Positions 1-7,870 of a stretch of 64,000 bases of DNA are shown here, in pieces (within the stretch, counting starts at the first letter, position 1; each line of letters opens with the position of its first letter). Position numbers and translations under genes: made by a program. Under the pieces are notes generated by a model. It ran no database searches. It had not been told where the DNA came from and saw only the letters and a list, made by a program, of their open reading frames with translations. Source of the DNA: Belliella alkalica (lineage in GTDB: Bacteria; Bacteroidota; Bacteroidia; Cytophagales; Cyclobacteriaceae); contig NZ_JAKZGO010000005.1 of assembly GCF_022549785.1 (NCBI RefSeq), forward strand, positions 238,860 through 302,859, in the 5' to 3' direction.

Positions 1-338
1 GAAACCAAGTCTATCTATATGCAGCTTCCAATGCATACATAGAAGCTTCTGTTGAGGCTACAAACCTATTTATAGAAGCCAACACCAATTCAAAAATAGC
101 TGTAAAAGGCTCCAGCGAAAACTTCGACCTGAAGGCATATACAAATGCTACAGTGGATGCTGCAAAGCTTACCGTTACGCATTCGGAGGTATTGGCCAAT
201 ACTGCAGCCAAAGCTGAATTTAAGGTCACAGAATCCATCAAAGGCTCTGCTGCTACCGGCGCAAAAATCACCTACACAGGTGATCCTAAGTTGATAGATG
301 TCAAAACAAACACTGGTGGAGACATCAAAAAGAAATGA
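1..338 (+). CDS. GIN-domain (DUF2807-type) protein, C-terminal part only
   Basis: The frame is open from base 3 of the window with no start, so the gene begins to the left. The visible stretch of about 110 residues is rich in Ala, Asn, Thr and Ser with short alternating beta-strand patterns. It ends in ATGAKITYTGDPKLIDV followed by TNTGGDIKKK, the usual closing turn of the GIN/DUF2807 beta-helix ('G-a-I-x-Y-x-G-P ... tGG'). Family members are exported or membrane-anchored proteins of Bacteroidota with no agreed biochemical role. The stop overlaps the start of the next gene by 4 bp (ATGA), so the two are probably co-transcribed. A GTG lies at 153, but using it would cut through the repeat fold. 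Family call is by pattern only. Confidence 0.75.
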   Translation, partial: NQVYLYAASNAYIEASVEATNLFIEANTNSKIAVKGSSENFDLKAYTNATVDAAKLTVTHSEVLANTAAKAEFKVTESIKGSAATGAKITYTGDPKLIDVKTNTGGDIKKK

Positions 339-790
339 AAAAATCAATCATCATTTTATCATTGATATTTTCTCAGATTTTCTTTGCAAATGCACAGTCT
401 GAAGAAAATGAGGTAGAAAAAGTCATTGCTTCTCTTTTTGAAGGAATGAAAACAAAAAATCAAGATCTTTTGGAAAATGCTTTCTTAAAAGATGCGATTA
501 TGCAAACAACCATCGATGGACCAAATGGTGCGACTGTAGGCAGCAATTCTGTCCAAGATTTTATAAATAGAATTGCCACAACGCCAGATAATACCATCCT
601 GGATGAGCGAATTCTCGAATATCAAATAAAAATTGATGGAAAAATGGCTTCTGCATGGACTCCGTATGAATTCTATGTCAATGAAGGATTTAGCCATTGT
701 GGTGTCAACTCTTTCCAATTGATCAAAACATCAGCGGGTTGGAAAATCACATATATTATTGACACCAGACACAAAGTAGGGTGCAAATGA
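335..790 (+). CDS. Secreted NTF2-like (DUF4440/SnoaL-fold) protein
   Basis: 151 residues with a signal peptide (KK, hydrophobic core, cleavage near FANAQ/SE). The mature part begins with helix EVEKVIASLFEGMKTKN, followed by a strand-rich half ending ...GWKITYIIDTRHKVGC. This matches the nuclear transport factor 2 family proteins common in Bacteroidota, which form a cone-shaped pocket. No catalytic residues can be assigned and the ligand is unknown. Two Cys residues (in SHCGV and VGCK) could form a disulfide in the periplasm. It overlaps the GIN-domain gene by 4 bp and is followed by a strong hairpin terminator, so it is the last gene of that unit. Confidence 0.75.
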   Translation: MKKSIIILSLIFSQIFFANAQSEENEVEKVIASLFEGMKTKNQDLLENAFLKDAIMQTTIDGPNGATVGSNSVQDFINRIATTPDNTILDERILEYQIKIDGKMASAWTPYEFYVNEGFSHCGVNSFQLIKTSAGWKITYIIDTRHKVGCK

Positions 791-831
791 AAAAAGAGGA
801 TGTTGCATATGTCTTCTAGACAAACAAGTTG

Positions 832-868
832 AATGGTTACCTATTTTATCAGGTAGCCATTTTTTTTC
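832..868 (+). terminator. Rho-independent terminator after the NTF2-like gene
   Basis: Arms AATGGTTACCT and AGGTAGCCATT pair over 11 bp with one G-U pair and an 8-nt loop, and are followed by a run of T. The AGGTAGCC arm recurs in the terminator near 2.88 kb. Confidence 0.85.
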
Positions 869-937
869 TTCACCTCAAAATTGATATTTACTTTTTTCAT
901 TCTCATTTTTACTATTCTTATATTCAGAATCATAACA

Positions 938-1675
938 ATGCAAAAAACGATCATTGATATATTAAAAAGTCTACCTCTAGACGAGCCTCACATATTTAGG
1001 AAGGAAGATTTTGAAGGATGGCAAGCCAATGCTAACTATTCAAAGTTGGTTGTGTTGGAAGGAGCAGGTCGCAATATTAGCTTTGCATCGGGAAATGATT
1101 ACCCCATTGAGGTAGTTCATCGCAATCATACAGCTGAATTTTGCGGGTATAAGGAGAGTTTTTTACAATTAGGCACTGACCTAATAGCAATGACCTTGCG
1201 TCAAGAGAAAGTACTGGAAATTGAATTATCCCATCCCAAGTCGGGCATAAAAAAACTATTCGTGTATCTTGATGCGAACAAACCTATTGATTATTTTGGC
1301 TTGAAGTATCAGTATTCAATAGCAATGGAGTCATTTCGATACTTCACAAGAGCCGTTGAAAGACACCCTTTCTATGATTTGCAGGACAGCCACCGACCGG
1401 GTATCTATTACGCTTGGGAAAATCAACACGAGCGCTACCAACAAAACACACCTGCTGATTATGTAGTAATTACAGCAACTACTGAGGGCTTGTTATCCTT
1501 GGCTGAAATGCTTTTAAACTTTGTTAGAACTGAGAACAACACTGATGAAATCAACCTAGAGACTGCACTGTATGGAGGCTATTCTGGCGCATTATTGGGG
1601 AGTATTGAAAGCAGGTTTTGGCTGCCAGGCAGCCCTTTCTTCTATAATGATAATCTAGACGATTTTAATCCTTAA
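938..1675 (+). CDS. Uncharacterised protein, possibly Imm32-like
   Basis: 245 residues from the ATG at 938. A TTG 57 bp upstream would add a hydrophobic leader but starts inside the U-tract of the previous terminator, so it is not preferred. The product looks soluble and cytoplasmic, with no signal peptide after the chosen start and no known catalytic motif. The C-terminal third (VVITATTEGLLSLAEMLLN, then a two-strand segment ending GSIESRFWLPG) faintly resembles the layout of Imm32-type immunity proteins. I see no toxin gene beside it, so I leave it unassigned. Three bases separate it from the next ORF, which suggests co-transcription. Confidence 0.55.
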   Translation: MQKTIIDILKSLPLDEPHIFRKEDFEGWQANANYSKLVVLEGAGRNISFASGNDYPIEVVHRNHTAEFCGYKESFLQLGTDLIAMTLRQEKVLEIELSHPKSGIKKLFVYLDANKPIDYFGLKYQYSIAMESFRYFTRAVERHPFYDLQDSHRPGIYYAWENQHERYQQNTPADYVVITATTEGLLSLAEMLLNFVRTENNTDEINLETALYGGYSGALLGSIESRFWLPGSPFFYNDNLDDFNP

Positions 1676-1678
1676 ATA

Positions 1679-2491
1679 ATGAAAAAAATGTTTTTATCAA
1701 CATTTGTGCTTGTCTTGTTAGTAACTGGATTTTTTATTTATCAGCTCAATAAGCACAAAGTACAAAACTCGATGTGGGAGAAATGGAACTTTCCTTATCT
1801 CGACCAGATCAATGATTCACGCACTTTCGAAGTTTCAGGATATGAATTTATCAAAATAACCGATAAAGATTTAGGGTTGAAAAACAGAATGTCAATATAC
1901 CCAAGTGAAAATTGGAACAATAAAGAGACGAGTGATGACCCACATTTCTGGACACAGGAATCAAGGGTGTTTTACAATAAGGACAAAGCGCTATTTGCTG
2001 TAGAAGTGCAGTATCAGGCAGTTTGGATATTATTTAATACGAAGGGTGAGATTATAGAGGATATTGCGGAAGAAGACTATCCAAATGGCAATTATCAATC
2101 TTGGGTAATGGTCAATAATCTGGGTAATTATTACCGGTTTGCTAACCAAAATACTGATATCGATGTTGTTTTTTTTGCAAAGCAACGCTACAACTGGTCA
2201 CGACATAATCCACTGGCGAATATTGGCAGCCCCACCGGCGGACACGGGAGCTATTGGTGGTGGTTTGGTAATGCCTTTATGAAAATACCCTTAGAAAAAG
2301 AAGCATTCGTATTTAAAACAGATGGGCAAATGGTAGGCTACACCTCAGACACTCCGGACTATAAAGTGATGATCGATTTATACAAAATCCCCAAGGAATA
2401 TACCAATGGGAAAGAGGCTGTGTTAATCTATCAAGGGAAGTCTTTTGAAAATATGAATGATGGCCTTTTTATGATAAGAGAAAAAGATTAA
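1679..2491 (+). CDS. Membrane-anchored protein of unknown function
   Basis: 270 residues. Residues 5-23 form one hydrophobic segment (FLSTFVLVLLVTGFFIYQL) without a lipobox or clear cleavage site, so it is probably an N-terminal anchor with the rest in the periplasm. The body is aromatic-rich (SYWWWFGN; many Trp/Tyr) and mostly beta by pattern, but I recognise no family. It starts 3 bp after the preceding ORF, and the two look like a small operon. No terminator is seen directly downstream. Confidence 0.55.
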   Translation: MKKMFLSTFVLVLLVTGFFIYQLNKHKVQNSMWEKWNFPYLDQINDSRTFEVSGYEFIKITDKDLGLKNRMSIYPSENWNNKETSDDPHFWTQESRVFYNKDKALFAVEVQYQAVWILFNTKGEIIEDIAEEDYPNGNYQSWVMVNNLGNYYRFANQNTDIDVVFFAKQRYNWSRHNPLANIGSPTGGHGSYWWWFGNAFMKIPLEKEAFVFKTDGQMVGYTSDTPDYKVMIDLYKIPKEYTNGKEAVLIYQGKSFENMNDGLFMIREKD

Positions 2492-2866
2492 TATGATTAT
2501 TAGCAATGACTCCAAAAGGTTAATTTGAAATGGAATGATGCGGATAATCGTTATTTACGCAAGGCCTGTGCGCCTAGGCGCAGCAGCACACAAGGGTTAT
2601 CGGTAGATTAGTTTTTAGTCATCAATTGACATAAAATATATCAATGTATTTGGCTATTGGTAAAAAAACGGATACTCATAGAGTATAACATGGCCAATAT
2701 GTTATTTACATGAATTTATAAAGGCTTACGATTTTAAGCCATAGGCCATTCATAAGGGATGTTGACCATACTGGAGAGCTGCTCTGATAGAAGTAAGTCA
2801 TAACCTTTACAGTCAATACTTGAATATTGATTTTTCACACATCAAAACGACAATTATGATTTAAAC
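2492..2866. other. Intergenic region with a dispersed repeat copy
   Basis: No credible ORF on either strand. It holds a 12-bp palindrome GCGCCTAGGCGC at 2570-2581 and a roughly 75-bp element at 2606-2680 that recurs near 11.9 kb (listed separately). Confidence 0.5.
2606..2680 (+). repeat. Dispersed intergenic repeat, copy 1
   Basis: Alignable by eye over about 75 bp with 11893-11970: both contain GATTAGTT, then CAATTGAC, ATATCAAT, TTTGGCTA and CGGATA in the same order and spacing. A weaker match to the last third (GGTATGAAAACGGATATACAT) occurs near 10.21 kb. No coding capacity. Confidence 0.6.
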
Positions 2867-2894
2867 AAAAAAGCTACCTGAGAATTCAGGTAGC
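2867..2894 (-). terminator. Terminator of the META-domain gene
   Basis: Perfect 9-bp stem GCTACCTGA/TCAGGTAGC (2873-2881 and 2886-2894) with a 4-nt loop. Read on the minus strand it is followed by a T-rich tract, so it fits the minus-strand gene that stops at 2989. Confidence 0.8.
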
Positions 2895-2988
2895 CATGTG
2901 TTTTAAAAAAGACTTATGAAACAGCCTTTTTTCATTGAATCTACTATTCCAAATTTCCCGAAAGAAGAATTTTGGAAAAACCCTTTCA

Positions 2989-3414
2989 TCATTTCGCTTG
3001 CGGAACAAAACTCATCAGCTCCTTTGCACCATCAAACAGCGTCAATTTATCTTTGGCAACTTTCATGTTTTTAGCTTGAGAAAGCAATGAGACAAACTGA
3101 TTTTCACCATTTCCGTCTCCGCATGCCTTTTTGGTCATAGCCCCTGGATCCAAATTCAATGCTGTACCATCCAACTTAAAGTTTCCTGAAAAATTATTAC
3201 ATCCAGCAAAACCTGACAGTTTGCCTCCATCCATAAAATTCAAAAATGGAAGTCCAGCCGTAAATTTACTAGCATCTAAACCTCCACCCAAAATAGAGGA
3301 CAATACCCAGTTATTTCCTGTTAGCATACTAAGAGGATTCATCTTGCTGATCGAATCGCACGACGAAAATGATAAGAAGACAAGAAGGAGCAATACATTC
3401 GATAATTTTTTCAT
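2989..3414 (-). CDS. META-domain (HslJ-like) lipoprotein
   Basis: 141 residues from the ATG at 3414. An in-frame extension to 3510 adds 32 residues ahead of an evident lipoprotein signal and is rejected. MKK, a hydrophobic core and LSFSSC form a lipobox. The mature part follows the META/HslJ pattern: NNWVLSSI, a P-x-L-x-F segment (LPFLNFMDGG), GFAGCNNFSGNFK, T-K-K-A-C, an F-x-x-L-L helix, then KLTLFDG. The conserved GCNxF and the later Cys are present. In E. coli HslJ belongs to an outer-membrane-related heat-shock and novobiocin-resistance response. The role here is unknown, likely envelope-associated. Confidence 0.85.
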   Translation of the reverse strand: MKKLSNVLLLLVFLSFSSCDSISKMNPLSMLTGNNWVLSSILGGGLDASKFTAGLPFLNFMDGGKLSGFAGCNNFSGNFKLDGTALNLDPGAMTKKACGDGNGENQFVSLLSQAKNMKVAKDKLTLFDGAKELMSFVPQAK

Positions 3415-3975
3415 AGTTAAATAATTTAAATGGTCATTTTTATTAATGGATTTAGTTAAATTGATTTTGACTTTTTGATCAGCTATTTTGAGGCCAACTT
3501 GTAAATTCATTGAAGGATTTAAAGCATTAGGCTAAAACATTGGTAATTTGAAGTTGATAAAATAAAGTAGATAGCACTAATTTAATAAAATTCTAAAATA
3601 AATCAGTCTTTTTTAAATTTTCCATTATTCACAACTTGAATATAATTTATAATAAGAGTATCCACAATGTTGCACGTTAGGTAAGAAGGAGCTTTGTAAG
3701 TTGCGGATACTCGTCAGCCTCAAGAGTTCACAGTCAACAGAACCACAAATCGTTCATCCAACAATCTATTTTTGGCTACGTGCAAGAAAGCGAATAGTCA
3801 TAATTTATTATAGACTTTTCGAAAAATAGAAAAATTATCATAATCAAGTCTCAAAATGATTTATTTTAGAACAATCTTTAAAATATAATTAACAAAACCA
3901 AATTTAAATCTGAAATAGGCAGTTACAATACGTAATAAAAGCAATGAAAAATTAATAAATCCTTAACAGATGAAG
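3415..3975. other. AT-rich intergenic region upstream of the thr leader
   Basis: No credible gene. An inverted repeat GAGTATCC/GGATACTC (3656-3663 and 3705-3712) encloses about 40 nt of higher GC than its surroundings. This could be a structured RNA element or a chance palindrome. Confidence 0.35.
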
Positions 3976-3976
3976 T

Positions 3977-4008
3977 GTTAATTTAAAAAAACAACAAATT
4001 TATTTTTG
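3977..4008 (+). promoter_or_regulatory. Candidate promoter of the thr leader/operon
   Basis: TATTTTTG at 4001-4008 fits the Bacteroidota -7 consensus TAnnTTTG. A weak TGTTA lies about 20 bp upstream. A start near 4015 would put the leader peptide about 40 nt into the transcript. Confidence 0.45.
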
Positions 4009-4054
4009 GTTTTTGAAAAAATGTAACTAGAATTGTGTCATCAAAAAATAACTC

Positions 4055-4171
4055 ATGCAATTCTCGGCAAAAAACATATCCAAAACAGTAATTTCAGTAG
4101 TTTATACTGAGGGTGACTGCATTTTTGGCATGAGCACATCTACTTTTACGACTACCACCATTACGGGTTAA
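4055..4171 (+). CDS. Threonine-rich leader peptide of the thr operon
   Basis: 38-codon ORF, too short for standard gene calling. Its last 13 codons read MSTSTFTTTTITG followed by TAA: seven Thr codons and one Ile codon. An internal in-frame ATG at 4130 would give only that 13-residue peptide. E. coli thrL has the same character, a Thr/Ile run stalling the ribosome to relieve attenuation of thrABC. The ORF lies about 100 bp before thrA, and its stop codon falls in the loop of a small hairpin. Function is inferred from codon content and position; no homology search was made. Confidence 0.8.
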   Translation: MQFSAKNISKTVISVVYTEGDCIFGMSTSTFTTTTITG

Positions 4172-4227
4172 TCCCGTGATCCCTTATACATATAGCCCTT
4201 TCTATCAAGGTCCGATTTATTGGACTT
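4163..4227 (+). promoter_or_regulatory. Candidate attenuator hairpins between leader peptide and thrA
   Basis: Hairpin 1, ACGGG-TTAAT-CCCGT (4163-4177), includes the leader stop in its loop. Hairpin 2, AGGTCC/GGACTT with an 8-nt loop (4208-4227), is followed by only TACTATCA, so it is a weak terminator by E. coli rules. No convincing anti-terminator pairing was found by eye. Confidence 0.45.
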
Positions 4228-4269
4228 TACTATCATATTATATTATTCATCATAAAGCAATCAATTTTT

Positions 4270-6726
4270 ATGAAAATCTTAAAATTCGGAGGATCCTCAG
4301 TCGCAAATCAAGAGAATATCAAAAAGGTATTTGATATCATTAGAAAAAGTCAATCAGAAGGAAATATAGCTGTAGTTTTCTCAGCATTTGGAGGCGTGAC
4401 GGAAGTTTTGCTCAATAGTGCTGCTGCTGCAAAAAATGGTGATAAATCTTATACAGAAGATATTAAAGTACTGGAAGATCGTCACATAGAATTGGTGAGA
4501 CAGCTTTTCCCGATTCATTTGCAATCCCCTGTACTCACTTATGTCAAAGTCCGTTTCAATGAATTGGAAGACCTTTTTCACGGAATATTTTTAATAAAAG
4601 AATGTTCCCCTCGTACCTTGGATTATGTGGCAAGTTTTGGAGAAAGATTATCAGCATTCGTATTGGCAGAAGCACTCAAAGTAGAAGGCTTCAACTCGAA
4701 GTATCTAGATGCAAGGGATGTCATCCGTACCAATGATAGATTTGGAAATGCCAAAGTTGATTTTCCTGCTACCAATGATTTGATCCTTGACTATTTCCAT
4801 AACAATAACACTATCCAAATCATAACTGGATTTGTAGCATCTACTTCCAAAGGTGAAACCACGACTTTGGGAAGAAGTGGCTCTGATTACACCGCTTCTA
4901 TCTTTGCCTCTGCCCTACATGCTGAAAGTTTGGAGATTTGGACAGATGTATCTGGAGTAATGACTTCTGATCCAAGGTTGGTATATACTGCATTCACTAT
5001 TCCTCAATTGAGTTACAGTGAAGCGATGGAGCTGTCGCATTTTGGAGCCAAGGTGATTTTCCCTTCTACCATGATGCCTGCGATGAAAAAAGGGATTCCG
5101 ATCTATATCAAAAACACTTTTGAACCTTCAAATCCTGGCACTTTGATCAATGGTGATGCTCCTTCGGGCAAGTTGATCAAGGGGATTTCTTCCATGTCTG
5201 ACATATCCCTACTCAATATCCAAGGTGCAGGCATATTGGATGTGATAGATGTCAACAGAAGGATATTTACCGCTTTGGCAAGTGTGAACATCAATGTGAT
5301 CTTGATCTCTCAGGCATCATCAGAGCAGATTACCTGTCTGGCAATCAGATCATTTGAAGTAACCTTGGCCAAAGAAGCAATAGAAAAGGAATTTTTCCAT
5401 GAAATCAGAAATGGAGAAATCGATGTGGTCCATGTGATCTCTGACTTGGCAATCGTAGCCGTGGTGGGAGAAAATATGAAACAAAATCCAGGAGCAAGTG
5501 GAAGGATGTTCCAAGCTTTGGGAAGAAACAACGTGAACGTTTATGCTATTGCACAAGGAAGTTCTGAGTTGAATATTTCTGCTGTGGTGTCAAAATCCGA
5601 TTTGCAAAAAGCACTCAATGCATTGCACGAAGCATTTTTCCTATCTGACAATAAAGTACTACACGTATTCTTGGTTGGTGTAGGTCTGATCGGTCAGGCA
5701 TTGACCAAAATGATCGCAACTCAGCAGCAAAAGCTCCAAAAAGAAAACCTACTTGACATACAAATTCACGGAATTGCCAATTCCAGGTTTATGGCATTCA
5801 ATGAAGATGGATTCGATTTGAAAAATTGTCCCCTTCCTGAGAATGCTGATGGAGCTATGGAAATGGATTTGGATAAATTCATTACCCAAATGGAATCCAT
5901 GAACTTCTCCAATTCAGTTTTTGTGGACTGTACTGCCAGCCAAGATGTGGCGGATTTCTATGAGAGAGTCTTGGAAGCAAAAGTGGCTATAGTCACACCT
6001 AACAAAAAGGCAAATTCAAGTTCATTGGAAAAATACAAGAATCTCAAGAAACTGGCCGGAAAAAGAAGTGTGAAGTTTCTTTATGAAACCAATGTAGCTG
6101 CCGGACTTCCAGTCATCAACACACTACAAGATCTCATGCTAAGTGGTGATAAAGTGATCAAAATTGAGGCTGTATTGAGTGGATCGATGAATTATATTTT
6201 CAGTGAATTGGAAAAAGGTGCTCCATTCAGCGAGGTGGTGAAGCTTGCAAAAGAGAAAGGATACACAGAACCAGATCCAAGAGACGACTTGAGCGGAATG
6301 GATGTTGCCAGAAAAATATTGATCTTGGGAAGAGAAGCCGAGCAGGATTTGCATTTTGAAGACATCAGCATACAGAGTATGGTGCCAGAGGACTGTGTTG
6401 AAGCTAAATCTGTCGATGAATTCTTCCAAAAGCTTCAAGGTCATGATGGCGAATTTGCGCAGCTTCTTGCCGAAGCAGCAGAAAGAGGTGAAAAACTCCG
6501 CTTCATGGCAACCCTTGAAAATGGAAAAGCTAAAGTTGGCTTGAAATCACTGGATAATTCGCATCCATTCAGCACATTGAAGGGAAGTGATAATATGATT
6601 CTTTTCACAACTGAAAGGTACCATGATTTCCCAATGATCATCAGAGGTCCTGGAGCAGGTGCGGATGTGACTGCGGCAGGTGTATTTGCAGATGTTATCC
6701 GACTAGGAAATTATACAAGATCATGA
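4270..6726 (+). CDS. thrA: Bifunctional aspartokinase / homoserine dehydrogenase
   Basis: 818 residues, the usual length for ThrA. It catalyses the first and third steps from aspartate to homoserine in the cytoplasm: phosphorylation of aspartate, and NAD(P)H reduction of aspartate semialdehyde. Kinase domain 1 to about 290 begins KFGGSSVAN and contains TLGRSGSDYTA. Tandem ACT regulatory domains lie at about 310-460. The dehydrogenase begins with the Rossmann motif VGVGLIGQAL and contains the NVAAGLPV and KEKGYTEPDPRDDLSGMD signatures. The ACT pair suggests threonine feedback inhibition. It overlaps thrB by 4 bp and is the first structural gene behind the Thr-rich leader. Confidence 0.97.
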   Translation: MKILKFGGSSVANQENIKKVFDIIRKSQSEGNIAVVFSAFGGVTEVLLNSAAAAKNGDKSYTEDIKVLEDRHIELVRQLFPIHLQSPVLTYVKVRFNELEDLFHGIFLIKECSPRTLDYVASFGERLSAFVLAEALKVEGFNSKYLDARDVIRTNDRFGNAKVDFPATNDLILDYFHNNNTIQIITGFVASTSKGETTTLGRSGSDYTASIFASALHAESLEIWTDVSGVMTSDPRLVYTAFTIPQLSYSEAMELSHFGAKVIFPSTMMPAMKKGIPIYIKNTFEPSNPGTLINGDAPSGKLIKGISSMSDISLLNIQGAGILDVIDVNRRIFTALASVNINVILISQASSEQITCLAIRSFEVTLAKEAIEKEFFHEIRNGEIDVVHVISDLAIVAVVGENMKQNPGASGRMFQALGRNNVNVYAIAQGSSELNISAVVSKSDLQKALNALHEAFFLSDNKVLHVFLVGVGLIGQALTKMIATQQQKLQKENLLDIQIHGIANSRFMAFNEDGFDLKNCPLPENADGAMEMDLDKFITQMESMNFSNSVFVDCTASQDVADFYERVLEAKVAIVTPNKKANSSSLEKYKNLKKLAGKRSVKFLYETNVAAGLPVINTLQDLMLSGDKVIKIEAVLSGSMNYIFSELEKGAPFSEVVKLAKEKGYTEPDPRDDLSGMDVARKILILGREAEQDLHFEDISIQSMVPEDCVEAKSVDEFFQKLQGHDGEFAQLLAEAAERGEKLRFMATLENGKAKVGLKSLDNSHPFSTLKGSDNMILFTTERYHDFPMIIRGPGAGADVTAAGVFADVIRLGNYTRS

Positions 6727-7652
6727 AAAAATCGATAAGGGCATTTGCCCCAGCAACCGTCGCCAATGTTTCATGTGGTTTCGACATCTTAGGTTTCGCT
6801 ATAGATGAATTGGGAGATCAGGTGGAAGTTTCCCTGTGTGAGACTCCCGGTCTTAGGGTAGTCAATATCGAAGGAGATGGAGGAAGATTGCCTTATGAAG
6901 CAGACAAGAATACATGCACTGTAGCAATCCAAGCCATGTTGGATCAGTTGGATTATAAAAAAGGTATGGAAATATCTTTGTACAAAGGTCTTCCTCTTGG
7001 TTCTGGAATGGGCTCTTCGGCAGCCAGTGCAGCTGCAGCGCTTGTAGCCGCCAATGCACTCTTGGGTTATCCATTTGACAAAAAGCAACTGGTAGATTTT
7101 GCTGTCAAGGCAGAGCTAATCGCATGCGGGGCAGCACATGCTGACAATGTCGCACCTTCCTTGCTTGGAGGATTTGTATTGATCAGGGATTACGAACCAC
7201 TCGATGTCATCAAACTACCTGTTCCCAGTGGGCTTTATTGTACCCTTTTGCATCCCCATCTCGAACTCAACACATCTGATTCAAGATCTGTATTGAGAAA
7301 ACAGATTTCCCTCAAAGACTCTACAATCCAGTCTGGAAATATCGCAGGTTTGATCGCAGGTTTGTTCCAAAAAGATTTCGATCTGATCAGCAGATCGCTT
7401 AAGGATGTCATTGCAGAACCAACAAGGGCACTTTTGATCCCAGGTTTTTATGAATTGAGAGATGCCATCAAATCTGTCGGAGCATTGGGTTCAGGAATCT
7501 CAGGCTCAGGCCCAACGATTTTTGTCCTGTCACCCTCCAAAAAGATCGCTACAGCAGTAGGTACAAAAGGCAGCGAAGTATTCAAAAAAATAGGACTCGA
7601 TGTGGATGTTTACATTTCTGAAGTCAATGACAGAGGCGCCTACGTAATTTGA
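6723..7652 (+). CDS. thrB: Homoserine kinase
   Basis: 309 residues, GHMP-kinase family. It phosphorylates L-homoserine with ATP to give O-phosphohomoserine, the substrate of thrC. N-terminal FAPATVANVSCGFDILGFA and the phosphate-binding loop LPLGSGMGSSAASAAAAL are intact, as is the C-terminal glycine motif GSGISGSGPT. ATGA overlap with thrA indicates translational coupling. Between it and thrC lie 218 bp with a small AT-rich hairpin (GATTTT/AAAATC near 7.67 kb) but no ORF, so thrC may have an extra promoter. Confidence 0.97.
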   Translation: MKKSIRAFAPATVANVSCGFDILGFAIDELGDQVEVSLCETPGLRVVNIEGDGGRLPYEADKNTCTVAIQAMLDQLDYKKGMEISLYKGLPLGSGMGSSAASAAAALVAANALLGYPFDKKQLVDFAVKAELIACGAAHADNVAPSLLGGFVLIRDYEPLDVIKLPVPSGLYCTLLHPHLELNTSDSRSVLRKQISLKDSTIQSGNIAGLIAGLFQKDFDLISRSLKDVIAEPTRALLIPGFYELRDAIKSVGALGSGISGSGPTIFVLSPSKKIATAVGTKGSEVFKKIGLDVDVYISEVNDRGAYVI

Positions 7653-7870
7653 TACATCATAAAAAATCTGATTTTACAAAATCATGTCAATATTCAAAGC
7701 ATTAACTCCAGTTTAATCCATTTCGATCCACCAGAGGCGGACAAGTTATTTATTGATACATGACACTTGTTGATATTAAACAAAAACTATAATTAACACT
7801 TGTAATTCAGGGTGGAACAAATACTGAAATTACTGGCGAAAAAGCATATATCCATAATAAAATCATCACA

